Shown: positions 36,640 to 47,955 of the stretch, piece by piece
How the letters are laid out: the number at the start of each line of letters is the position of its first letter
Numbering within the stretch: position 1 is the first letter of the stretch
The notes under the pieces: model-generated
What the model saw: the letters and a program-made list of their open reading frames with translations, nothing else
Databases searched by the model: none
What the model was told of the DNA's origin: nothing
Assembly (NCBI GenBank): GCA_029891345.1
Contig: CM056994.1
Coordinates: forward strand, 225,672,991-225,736,990
Direction of reading: 5' to 3'
Length of the DNA: 64,000 nt
DNA from: Dryococelus australis
Lineage: Eukaryota; Arthropoda; Insecta; Phasmatodea; Phasmatidae
Made by a program: the position numbers and the translations under genes

Positions 36640-37640
36640 CCAAGAATGTGGCTCGTGTAAACAGCCTAAGAGCATAAGCGGCAGTACTTGTAAGTGCTGT
36701 TTATTAATAAATTAGTTAGAAGTACCAGTAATAATTTTTGGATTGTACTGATTCCTTTTGCTACAAAATTGCCATACATTAAAACAAAAAGTACATGAAC
36801 AACTCAACAATAGCACCTGTAAGAAAACGGGATTACTATGATAACAGAAGGACACACACATCCCCACTCCAAAAATTAAAAATAATTATTCAAAATGACT
36901 TGTTTAGATAGCTACCCTCTGATACACATTTTACTTAATATTTAATGCTATCAAATAACATTCAATAACATTATTTCACTAACATGTAACATTTGACAAA
37001 ACAATTTGCAACAAAAGGATACAGGGGGTAGTACCTTCTGAGTGTACCCAACCTAATATCAGACTGACCAAGTAGAACACCCTGGTACCTCACTCAGTGG
37101 CACTGCTAAAACCTCTCCATCAATATCTCCAGCATCTTCTTCATCTGTTGTGTCCAAATCCGAGTCCAGAGGAATGATGAATGGAGCTATATCTTGGATG
37201 TCTTGTTGGACCTCCCTCTGTCAGTCCTCTTCAATGATCTTCTCCATGTGATCCATGCATTTTGATCATCTGAGCACAATATTATTCATGTCAGAAATAC
37301 TTTTTGTGCATTTAAGTGTTTAGTTGTGCTGAACACATTATGTATAAATTATGTCAATTGTTGCAGTTGGAAATCTTTAAAAAAAATGCAGAATGTATGA
37401 TATTTAAGCATTAAAGAGAGTTAATGGTTGATACAGCACTTTGCAATCATAAGCATAACAAAGTAAATGTAAATGTGCTTTTCAATTGTGTATCAGATCA
37501 GAGACAACAGAACAGTCCAGAAAATTACACAAACACGAAGAGTTCACAAAATAAATATATACAAGCATGCATAAGTTGTGACAAGTTGATTTAATAGTGA
37601 TATATTAATGAGAAAGTCTAAACAGAGGTTACTGTAAAAG
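36640..37640. other. Non-coding DNA
   Basis: No gene or mobile-element motif was seen. Open frames are short and have no motif. Confidence 0.4.
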
Positions 37641-38131
37641 ACTAGACAATGTTTATTACACAACAGTACACACAGCTAATGCTACTGATGGGGGTGAAGA
37701 GTTGGACCAGGATATTACAGTGAGGAGAACAGTGGTACGGTGCTACAGTGTACACGAACCGGCTCCCAGAAGTAAAAATGCTAGTAATATACCTTTTCCT
37801 AAAAGAACTGCAAGTGTAATTCACAAGATAACAAATAGGGACATCACACAGATATGACTGATGGGTGAAACACATGAAATTGAGGATTGGATCACACACG
37901 AGACAAAAATACCTCTCGGAGGTGGCCACATCAAGGGCCTCCTTCCAAATGGTCTCTACAGCTACGTGATCAAACTTTTTCCCCTTGCCCATGTGGCTCT
38001 TGTAGTGCTTCTTCGCCTGGACCCACGCAGCTCAATGGCATTGTAGTGGCAATGGTAGGGAGGGAGACGTAGCACCTGATGGTTCATTTCACAAGCCATC
38101 TTGTCGATCACATACCTAGTAATTATGTGTA

Positions 38132-38367
38132 TAGGCTGTTCACGATAAAGTGAGCACTTTTTAAGGACCTCCCAACATGCATTAACTCTTAATAAATGTA
38201 TTCTATTACAGCCTCTGGCATTAATTTTTGAGAGAAGTGAAATTTATGCACTGTTTATTAGTTACATGGAAATGCTTGTATTAAAAAGTAGTGGAAAGAT
38301 AGAAATTGACTAAGAGGAAAAATTTTGCAAGGCCTTAAAAAGTGCTCACTTTACTGTGAACAGCCTA
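38132..38367. mobile_element. 236-bp Tc1/mariner-type MITE
   Basis: Terminal inverted repeats of about 37 bp: TAGGCTGTTCACGATAAAG at the left, and inverted TAGGCTGTTCACAGTAAAG at the right, continuing through GTGCTCACTT/AAGTGAGCAC to CCTTAA. Only two positions differ. TA dinucleotides flank both sides (38130-38131, 38368-38369). The interior is AT-rich with no open frame. It sits in the intron between exons 5 and 6 of the DDE pseudogene. Confidence 0.93.
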
Positions 38368-39159
38368 TAACACACAATACAATGTTAATCAGCATAAATG
38401 TAAAGTTAGGTCGCAGAAAAGAACGATCACTATGACATCAGATAGTAAAAATCACTGATTTGAAGGCGAGTTCGCTTTCGCCACCCCAACCAGTTCGGCC
38501 ATCAAGGCTGTAGAAGCAAATGGAATGTCGTGCTCCTGCAGCTAATTGATGATGGCATCCTTCCTCCAGTTACTGTTGGGGACCTTCTCCAGCTGAAAGG
38601 AGCACAAGATACAACAAATTAAAATGAATTACCTATAAATGTTGCAGACAATATATCTGTTATATACAATGCTTGAATTAAACACATTTATTTCCAAAAT
38701 ATAATGTTTTAAATAGTGGGTAGGTTTGCAAGGTATTTATTGGAGACCAAATTCCATTTTTGGAGATTTCTATATCATGAACGTGATTAGAATGTCTAGA
38801 ACTACTCTGCTAGACATGCATCAGCTGTATATCACATTGCATGTAACTGTTTTCATGATACTTGGGTTGACTAGCACAGAATGAATCTAACATGCAACAA
38901 ACAAAATAAACATTTTATTTATTAGAGAACAAAAGGTTGGAGTACATACCTGTGTACTTGTTGGTATGGTGCATTTTCCATGATGATGCTAGGCTCTGGC
39001 AAGCACTGCAGTAATTTATTCATTCATTTTTGGAAAGTGTCACCTTTCATCTCTCTGTGGTAGTCCCCTTTCGCTTGACCTGCTACAAACAACAAACCCG
39101 CTTCCGGTATGAAGCCTTTACGCCCTCCAGCAATTTGTATGTACAAATATTATGTCTAA

Positions 39160-42100
39160 CATAAACGCATTTAACTGAATCATCTGCTAAGCAAATTAAA
39201 ATTCCTGGTTATTCCCTCTGTTCCACTTATTGTAGAAATAGCATGACTAAGGGTGGTACCTGTATTTTCATCAAAAATAATTTAATGTTTAAAAATGACA
39301 AACATTTGCTATGCGAAGACCAAATGTTTGAGTGCAGTTATGTGGAAGTAATAACTGACAAATTTAAAAAAAAGTGGGGGTTCTCACTATATAACTCTGC
39401 CAACTTTAGTAACTACTTAAAATTTCTTGAAGCAAATCTTCAGCCATTTACAGAGCCAATCTAGAAATTATTCTCTGTGGAGACTTTAACATTTATTATT
39501 TAAAAGAAAGCAACCAAAGAACTGAACTCAATAGTCTACCCAGTACCTTCAACCTTAAGTTCGTAGTAAACTTTGCTACCAGAATAGAAGGGACCAGTCA
39601 GGCAGAAATTGATAACATTTTTAATGATATTAACACATTTGCAAAATGCCACTGTCTCCCAATAATAATAAATGTCTTATCAGATCATGATGCACAGATA
39701 TCTTCCATAAAAAATACCCTCCAAAAGCATTTCTTATAAGAAAATGCAAAAGTTTTCACTGGAAAATGTCTTACAATTCAAAAGTGAGCTCTAGCAGGGA
39801 GCAATGGTCAACATTGTATACTTGTACCAAAGCAAATGAAAAATTTAACTCTTTTCTTAACCAAGTTCTCCATTGTTTTGAAAAATTTTTCCCATCCCGA
39901 CTGACCCACAGTAATACAGATCAAGAGAAAAATTTATGACTCACCAAAGGAATAAAAATTTGCTACGAAAACAAAAGAAAACTATATAAGGCCGCCAGAA
40001 CCAGCAGCAACTCTGACACAATGAATCACTACAGGAAATACTGCAAAATTTTGAGTAAGGTCATAAAATCTGCAAAAAAAGGAATTTTTTCTGTAACCTC
40101 ATTAAGAATTCTCAAAACAAAAATAAAAACTACATGGAATATTGTAAAAAACAAAACAGGAAAAACAACAGAGTAATGTCCAGTTGTAAAACTAAAAGTA
40201 AATGACTGCATACCCTCAGACACTAAATTAGTCGCAGATAAATTTAATTCATACTACTTAAATGTCGTAGAAAACATGATAAAAAAAACATTAAACAAGA
40301 TATAAACCATATTCCTACACTACAGAGTACAGAATACCCTGCTATATCTTTTACGAACACAACTCCAAAAGAAGTGGAGAAAACAATCAATTCTTTGCAA
40401 CCAAAATTATCTAGCGGCTATGATGGCATTAACTGTAGGTTATTAAAGCAATGCATTTTGAATTCAGTGTTCCATTAAGCCATATTTGTAATGACATCTT
40501 CAATACAGGATTGTTTCCAGACAGACTCAAATGGACTATGGTAACACCATTGTTCAAGAAAGGAGACGACCGAAGTAAACAGTTATAGATCCATCTCACT
40601 TCTTTCATCCTTTTCAAAAGTAATTGAAAAACTAATTTACAGGAAGTTGCTGCAACATTTTGAGAGTCACAAAAGCTTATCAAATTTCCAGTTTGGCTTT
40701 AGGAAAAACACGTCAATAAATGATGTAGTTTTCGAACTAATAAATAGCATTCTTAATGCACTTGATAAAAAGATACCATCTAATGGAATATTTAGCGACC
40801 TCACTAAAGCATTTGCTGTGTAAATCACAACATACTTGTAGAAAAATTAAAGTTTTATGGAGTCTCAGATACACCAAATAAACTAATAATCTAATACCTT
40901 TCAAACAGACAACAAGAAGTGCGGATCGAAGGAAAAACTACTTCATTCTACTCTGAACCAGGAAAAATCAAGCATGGGGTCCCAAGGGGCAATATTAGAC
41001 CCCTACTCTTCCTAGTTTTTATATATGACCTTCCATATGCCGTAACCCCAGAAACTACTCCAATTTTATTTGCAGATGATACTGGCATCTTAGTCTCTGG
41101 AGATTCAATAAATGATCTTACACAAAAAACGAACACAATATTTACAGAGCTAAATGCATGGTTTACTGCAAACAAATTAAATCTCAACCTAGATAAAACA
41201 TATCTCATGAATTTACTCACAAAGAACAGAAAAAAACATTAATTTATATGTTAGCAGTAACAGAGACAAAATTAATGAAACTGCAGTGATTAAGTTTCTC
41301 GGCTTAAAAGTAGACAATTTACTTAACTTGGAAATCTCACCGTGCGTATATATTACCTAAACTAAGTTCACCATGTTTCACCCTGCGGAGTGTTGCAGAT
41401 GTCTTGAACGAAAATACAGCAAAAATTGTATTATTTGCATATTTTCATTCCATCATGTGTTATGGTATAACTTTTTGGGCTAATTCCACTGACAGCAAAA
41501 AAGTGTTTCACATGCAAAAGAGAGCTGTAAGAATAATCCATGGCAAAAGAAAGTCACACTCATGTAGACCTCTTTTCAAGAGCTCAGTGCTTTTAACACT
41601 TGCATGTGAGTACATGTTTTCAGTACTTACATTCATGTCCAAAAACAGTAATTTATTTCAGAAAAATGAGTCCTTTCATAAGCATGACATTAGAATAAAA
41701 AAAGCACTTACACATGGCTTCAGTTAACTTAAAACTTGTCCAGAAAGAAGAAAGAGCCATCCTACTTTGGTAGCCAATTTTTCAATAAGTTACCACAACA
41801 CCTTCAAGAAATTTGCTTCTCTAACCAAAAACTTTTTAAAAAACAGCTGAGAGAATTTTTTTCTAAAGTAACATTTTATAGTGTAGATGAATATCTAAAC
41901 AAAAAAAAATAAAGAAATTATTGCATAATATATCTTTGTATGCATTTCTTGTTCCAGTTTTTCTCGTTTCCCTTTTCTTCTGTTTCAGCAAAACGACGAT
42001 GCCCTACAGCATGTTGGAGGAGGATTGGCCAAATTATGAGGAAATGATGTGATGTGTGTACGTGTAGTCTGACATATATATGCGTGTTTACTATGTCCAT

Positions 42101-42205
42101 TGTATAAACTTTGTATACTGTAATTTGACTTGTCCAATAGCTTTGTACAGATGTGTATTAAAGAAAGTTCTTACGGATGCAATAAAACAAAACAAAAAAA
42201 AAAAC
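39160..42205 (+). mobile_element. 5'-truncated LINE (jockey/CR1-like group)
   Basis: A non-LTR retrotransposon with endonuclease and reverse transcriptase. The endonuclease part includes LTESSAKQIKIPGYS (from 39171), GGTCIFIKNNL (39258), GDFNI near 39482 and SDHDAQ near 39680. RT includes GVPRGNIRPLLFLVFIYDLP and the catalytic FADDT at 41069. The C-terminal region reads CYGITFWANSTDSKKVFHMQ and RAVRIIHGKRKSHSC, typical of insect LINEs of the jockey/CR1 group. An A-rich tail (AATAAAACAAAACAAAAAAA) ends it near 42205. It begins inside the endonuclease, so it is 5' truncated, and it has many stops and frameshifts. It lies in an intron of the opposite-strand DDE pseudogene. Clade assignment is tentative. 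Confidence 0.88.
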
Positions 42206-42828
42206 TAAACAAAACAGAACATGCACGACGACGAAACGCTTACCTTCACCTACACACCGCCTCTTTGCTGTGTGGACTGTATCGTCTTGCCAGCTCTTAG
42301 GTATGGTGCCTGAAAGCAGAATTATAAATTAGTACGCAATTATAACATAGATGTGAAATGGTTCCAAAACATACACTGTACACCATAGCATACCTTTTGC
42401 AAAAATCCACGTTTCATCAATAAAAATAAAGTTGGTCCCCTTCGCCTTTTCTTCCATGTACCTCCTCAAAAAGAAACACCTTTGGATTGCGATGTTTTCA
42501 TCTTCAAGCATCGCCTTTCTTCTGTCAACATTTTTCCACGAAGCCCATGTTGTGCAGAAGACAATACAACTCTGTCCTCTTGCCGTGGAAATCGATGTCA
42601 CTTTCTTGAATTTCCTTCTGAAGTGTGATGACTTGTAAGATTATGTGAGAAATAATACAACAGACCTGATATAACACAACATAGGTCATCTAAACAGCTT
42701 AACTTATGTTAGCACAGTATTATGTAAGTTTCTACACTGAACAATACTATTCCCCCTGAAAGTATTAAATGTGTATATTTTCTAAACAACTATTTGTCAA
42801 ACTAATGACAACAAGCCTTGTAAATACA

Positions 42829-42890
42829 GTGGAACACCTTAATTTTACACTTTTCCAGGGACCAAGATAAAACTATTGTAAAAAGCTGGT
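42829..42890. repeat. Tigger/pogo-like terminus
   Basis: ACAGTGGAACACCTTAATTTT followed by TTTCCAGGGACC resembles the start of Tigger-type elements. No matching right end was found. It lies in the first intron of the DDE pseudogene. Confidence 0.4.
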
Positions 42891-43951
42891 AATTTTACAA
42901 TGTATGAAATGCCAATGAAATTATCTTGGCTGTTGGGCTGATGTTAATTTCGCCATAGTTCTGCAGAAGCATTTTTTTTCACATTCAACATGAAAACCAA
43001 GGTTTACAGATGCCCAAAGACACAAAATGTTTTTGTGTGCGCACAATGTTTTGAAAATAGAGTAACTTATGTGCAGTTGCTCATCCCACAAATACCAAAC
43101 ATTATAAGTACGTTCTTATGTCCTTTATAGGTTAAACAACAAATTATCTTAAGCACAGATGTTTGCTTAACACAGTGCTCCCCTCCCCCACAAATTGGTA
43201 TTGCCAGGGGGGGGGGGGTTTATGACAATTAAGGCAATATTGGTTAAAAACCAGGGAAATGAGCATTATGTGCTACAATATATGTGTATCTAACCACATC
43301 AGTTTGAAAATTGTACAGCACAATTACAAATTGAGGAACATTTTAAGCTGCATATTAACTTGAAATCAAGCTAACCTAAGCTGGTGTGTTAATGCAGATT
43401 TTTCACGAATTAAAATTTACATCTTAACCTCAAACTATTCCTGGTTTTAAACATCTCAACGTTTTAGTATTTATTAGAACAGTTGCCTTGATCAGTGCAG
43501 CTGTAGGCTAGCATTCTTTGTACTGCGTAAGAGAATGCTTCTAACTTTCTGACAGGATTCAAACTCGTGCCTTCGTACATTTTTTTTTTTCAACTTATGC
43601 AGATATCCCATGTATATTTTATTACAATTGTATAATCTTTCATTAAAAAAAGCACGTGTTTTTCATAATTACAAATTCGTAGACATTTATCACTCACTAT
43701 TTGGCATTTTTGATTATTTTCAACCCATCACCCATATCCTGAACAACAACACACTTTGTAAAACTTCATCGGTTTTACTGTATAGCATTACACAGTAATT
43801 ACATTTAACATATTGTACCTTTGCTGTGCATCCTGTAAATGGTCCTTCGAACCGCTCCGACAGTGAAGTCATCGATGCTCACGATGGGTTTCCCCTCTTG
43901 CTGCGTCTTCTTCCTCTTCTTACAGGGAGTGGCTGCCTCACCATCATTTTT

Positions 43952-45649
43952 CTTGTAATATCTTAAACATTAATAATGTATGTCAGATACTGGAACCAAT
44001 ATATTTGTCCTATGTCTATTACAAGAAACATTTTAAAATTGTGTTTCAGTAGCATGTCTGGAAGCCAAAGAAATAAATTACATAGGAGGGAATATAAAAT
44101 AAATTCCTTAAGAATTGATAATAATACTACGACGACTACAATGACCACAACATATCATGGACCATATACATATGGGATATCAATATGTCTGAACATTAAA
44201 AGAATGTATTAACATCGTTTAAAGAAACAGGGTCTAACTCTAGTTACCGATACCATGCATCAGATATCGGAAAATAGAGTTGGCGTGGGGAGGGGCGTCT
44301 ACTGCAGTATCCGATACCGGGCACAAGGGGAGTTCAATTGTGGTTTACAATACTGGGAAATCGCAAACGAGTGTACTGACCGGAGCTAACAAAACCTTCC
44401 GATTTATAAATGAATTACAGTTTTTACACATTTTTACTAACCTAGGACGTATGCAGGGTCGACACAGTTTTTCCCACTGTAAGGAAATTATGGGTAAATT
44501 CCATGTTAAAACTGTTCCGAACTTTATTAGGTTTTGCCAGTATCTTCTACTTGGTAAGACTATTTGCTGGAAAGTACTAGTAAATGTTGAAGCAGTTTAT
44601 AATGTACTATTCAATTTGATTTCAACAACAAAAACCTTTATAAGAACCTCAGTGCCTAATATTTTAATATCATATCTTAAGCAGGGTCTATTTTTTGTTG
44701 TAGTAACTCGATTTTATTTAGGCCTGTTGTTATATTTTAGAATATGTGTTTCTAAGCTAAGTTATTTTTATTCTATTGTACTCCATTATCTATTGTGGCC
44801 ACTAGGAATCATAAATATTAAATTTATAAATTTTCCTAGTAAAGACTTCCTTTTATGTGTACCCACTGGAACAATTAACATAGAATTACATTCATAAAAT
44901 GTTGATTTATCATTAATGACAAACATATATCTGTATACGTAAAAGAAATATAAGAATAAATAACAGCCCCATATTTTATTTTATTGGTATTTACAAGTAA
45001 AAGCAAATTTTTACTAAAAACCAATAACTAACCAATAGACTAATTTTGTTATACACCTAGGTACACAATTATATTTTATTTGACCTTAAAAACTAGTATT
45101 TTCCGGTAAAAACAAAGCTTTTGCAAGTGTCATGCAATTTCACTGAAAAATGGTGGCATTCTGCCAACCCTGGACAGATGGGAGTATCACTACCTAATCA
45201 CCTATTAAACTAACCTAAACTAAACCAGGGTATAACACACCACATATGTACACATAATTTTTGTAAAATCTAGTATTTATAAAACAAGACAAACAAATTA
45301 TTATAGTAGGTTACAAAAGATTATCGCACATATTCTTTAATACAAGTGTTGTCAAAAACAGCCAGCTAAGAACAGTGAAGGAAGTAAACAATGGCCGCAC
45401 TACTTTCTCCTTGTACCGATCACGTGACTGTGTAAGACACTGTGATATATATATATATATATTCCCATTTGTAAGCGATAAATTAACATTTGCGCTAAAA
45501 CATTGGAACTATTTTCTCTCTCCATACTGGCAACCTAACTGTACCTGCACATGCTAATTTTCTTAGTGGCTATGCATGCAGCTAACGGCTAGTGTGTTTT
45601 TTCAAAGGCTAATTTTCAAAAGTTTCTTCCAATGTGGAATGGGCTATAA
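43952..45649. other. Unassigned AT-rich DNA
   Basis: A 205-codon open frame at 44280-44897 does not start with ATG (it begins TTG), shows no domain, and is very rich in AT-coded hydrophobic residues. I do not call it a gene. TTCTGCCAACCCTG at about 45157 could be a hAT-type end; no partner was found. The missing N-terminal exon of the DDE pseudogene may be in this region but I could not identify it. Confidence 0.4.
45448..45467. repeat. (TA)n microsatellite
   Basis: An uninterrupted AT dinucleotide run (ATATATATATATAT) in otherwise unassigned sequence. Confidence 0.9.
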
Positions 45650-47955
45650 AGATGTATTTATTGATTCTCAATTACTACTAATCAATTAAGTAATTCAACA
45701 GCTTATTCATCTACAAATCATCGTTAACTCTCTCCACTGTATTATCAGTTATAGTCCATTCACGCTTTCTTCTGCCTTTTGGAATCAAATCTTTGAAAAA
45801 TCACCCTAGGCGTAATATGTCAAGCTGTCTTTCGAATAATTTGTATTCCACAAATATTTAACACTGTGATTAACTTTAGAGTTCTGTATTATTGAATAAA
45901 TGAAAGTTTACCTTAATACCTTACATAACTTGTAATATTTATTTCGTATTAAAAATGAATTAACAGCGAGGGCAGCGACGTGTTGGCAATGGCCGATAAG
46001 AAATAGTTTACAGTTACAGTTTTTTTTTTAATTCGTTTTTACGTATACTTTTTGTAAGGTAAATGTGTCCACGTGATTTATTTGTATTGTTAGGTAGTAT
46101 TGACGGAAACACATCTCATTACTGCAGTTAAAAATATCCGCTCAAATTCCCGTGCATAGGCTGGTGTTTTTATTTCCGTCTGGAATAAAAGTTCAATTCG
46201 CGAAGCAGAGCATGTCACTCTCTCTCGTTCTCTCTCGAACATCGTACCACCTGTGTAATAAGAAAAGTATTCATTTTGTTATTTCTAATTTCAGAATATT
46301 TCATACTAATTACAGCAACAGTAATGATATTTGAGATTGTAGTTTACAACTGAAACAAGATTTTATTGTTTAAATACGTATTATGTGGTATTTAGATGAA
46401 ACGACATATTTTACATGCGATGGCGCAACACAGCTTGTTGCGCGACACTTACAAATCCAGCAGGTCGGCAGATGTGGCCTAGCCACACACTTGTCCCAAT
46501 ACGGCGGGCAGGTAGTTTTCGTGGTGCCTTACGATTGCCAGTTGTGTTTGGCGACGTGACAATGAGACAGCGTGTTTCTGAACGAAACGTCAAGATCGTA
46601 CTCGTGTTATTGAAAAATTCTATGGAAGTTACAATGTTGTGATAAATATGCATTTCCAGGGCAGGAAGAGTTAATATACTGTACTGAGTGTTGTGATTGC
46701 CGCTTGTGTGTGTAGCCGCCATTTCCGTCTGTGGTGGCTGTGTTGTAACTGTTGCGCACAGGCCAAATGTGTGTGGATTTCAAATATGTGCAAAGTTTAT
46801 ATGTTTTAACCATGATCTGATCTTATGACAAAGTTAATTATTTATATCCATGTCTGTTTATTACAACGTTGTACCTTCGCGCTAGGTGTTTGAAACACAG
46901 TTGTGTAACGAGCTTACGTTTCTGTGATTTGAATGTCTGCCACAATCCCAAAAAAAAAAAAAGAACTAAGCCCAACAAGATAAATTTTAATAAATAATAA
47001 AATAAACCTACACACCAGTAAGTACCAATGCATTTAAATATTAGCAGAATAAATCTTACGGTAGGCCTATGTGTTTGCATGTTCACCACTTTTTTTTTAC
47101 ATTTGTCGATGCTATGTACAATAAGTAAGCAATACGAGTTGCATGCTTGAATTTACTCTGTCGTTTCGTTGGACTGGTTGTCCCTTCGTTTCAATTTTTA
47201 ACGCATATTTAAATCAACAGGTTACACACTACTGTTGTTTCTGCCACAGTTGTAACAAACACCGTCGTGGCTAAATATTATTGTGTATTATGTGTAACGT
47301 GCTATATCGTGTGTAACAAATAGTTATAAAGCGGACCTAAATATTGTTATACGCCTAAATTGTGAACGTTCATAGGAAATATGACAGCAATCAATGCATT
47401 TGACAGTTCTAAAAGTAGAAGTCACATGGCAGTGCTTATGTTTACGTGTAATGGAAGGATACGTAATCAGTAACCAAAAGAAGAAATTTAGCAGGGCTTC
47501 AGAAAAGACTGAAGTTATCGTGAATCAACTATATACTGAATTGCAGGATGCTATCTCTTGCAATTCCCTAGCAATTACTTTAGTCTTGTAATGTTGTCGC
47601 CTAACGGGGCAGTCCCTGCCTGCGTCTAATTAAAGTTCTCTCTTACCTCTGTTTAATGAAGAAAAGTCACTCACTTCGGACGATAGCCCCCCCCTCTGTG
47701 ATAGTGTGGCGGTGATGTACTGACCTTTGGCTGGCGTCGACTCTGGACACCATGCCATGCCCTCACAGCATGATGATGGTCTGGAGCGGGTACGTCAGGA
47801 TAAGGGGCAGTGCACTTGACCTCTTGTAGTTAGCAGTCTACCTTGCCCTGAAGTCTTCTTGCACCCTGTTAGTAAAACACCTGAGGCCCCTCGCCCTGTC
47901 GCCTCACATTGTAGGAGACCTCCTGTGGCTCGCCTTTCGTCAGGGCCCACAACAT
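45650..47955. repeat. Repeat family R, copy split by an insertion
   Basis: The two parts 45650-45751 and 47532-47955 are together collinear with the uninterrupted copy at 57640-58152. Shared words include TTTATTGATT, TTCAACAGCT, AGGATGCTATCTCTTGC, CTGTTTAATGAAGA and GGCTCGCCTTTC. The family has no recognised coding sequence; an LTR or untranslated region of a larger retroelement is a reasonable guess. Confidence 0.8.
45752..47531. mobile_element. 1.78-kb TA-flanked insertion, non-autonomous
   Basis: Defined by comparison with the uninterrupted repeat copy at 57.7 kb: removing this segment and one TA restores the TTATACTGAATT context. TA is duplicated at 45750-45751 and 47532-47533. The ends are inverted repeats, TAGTCCATTCACG at the left and TAGTTGATTCACG (inverted) at the right, with weaker matching inward. 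No transposase frame is present inside. TA target choice points to the Tc1/mariner superfamily. Confidence 0.78.

Larger units (their letters stand above)
37850..43951 (-). pseudogene. Six-exon IS630/Tc1/mariner-type DDE transposase pseudogene
   Basis: Six blocks on the minus strand form one transposase in the correct order: exon 1 43951-43819, exon 2 42631-42394, exon 3 42309-42244, exon 4 39124-38950, exon 5 38592-38456, exon 6 38115 to about 37850. Each internal border has an AG acceptor and a GT donor, and the phases agree across junctions 1-2, 2-3, 3-4 and 5-6. Motifs in order are IDDFTVGAVRRTIYRMH, RRKAMLEDENIAIQ, IFIDETWIFAKG (first Asp), KSWQDDT, GDYHREMKGDTF, SIIMENAPY (second Asp replaced by Glu), NWRKDAII, and RLPPYHCHYNAIEL (third acidic residue). 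Damage: a one-base insertion in exon 2, TGA in place of a conserved Trp in exon 4, TAG in place of a Trp in exon 5, and single-base indels near the end of exon 4 and in exon 6. The acceptor before exon 1 implies an upstream exon that I did not find. It is either a transposon family with introns or a formerly domesticated gene, now dead. Confidence 0.85.

Noticed and set aside
44280-44897. 205-codon open frame, one of the longest in the window
   Set aside because: It starts with TTG, not ATG, has no domain or splice support, and its hydrophobic composition is what AT-rich random sequence gives.
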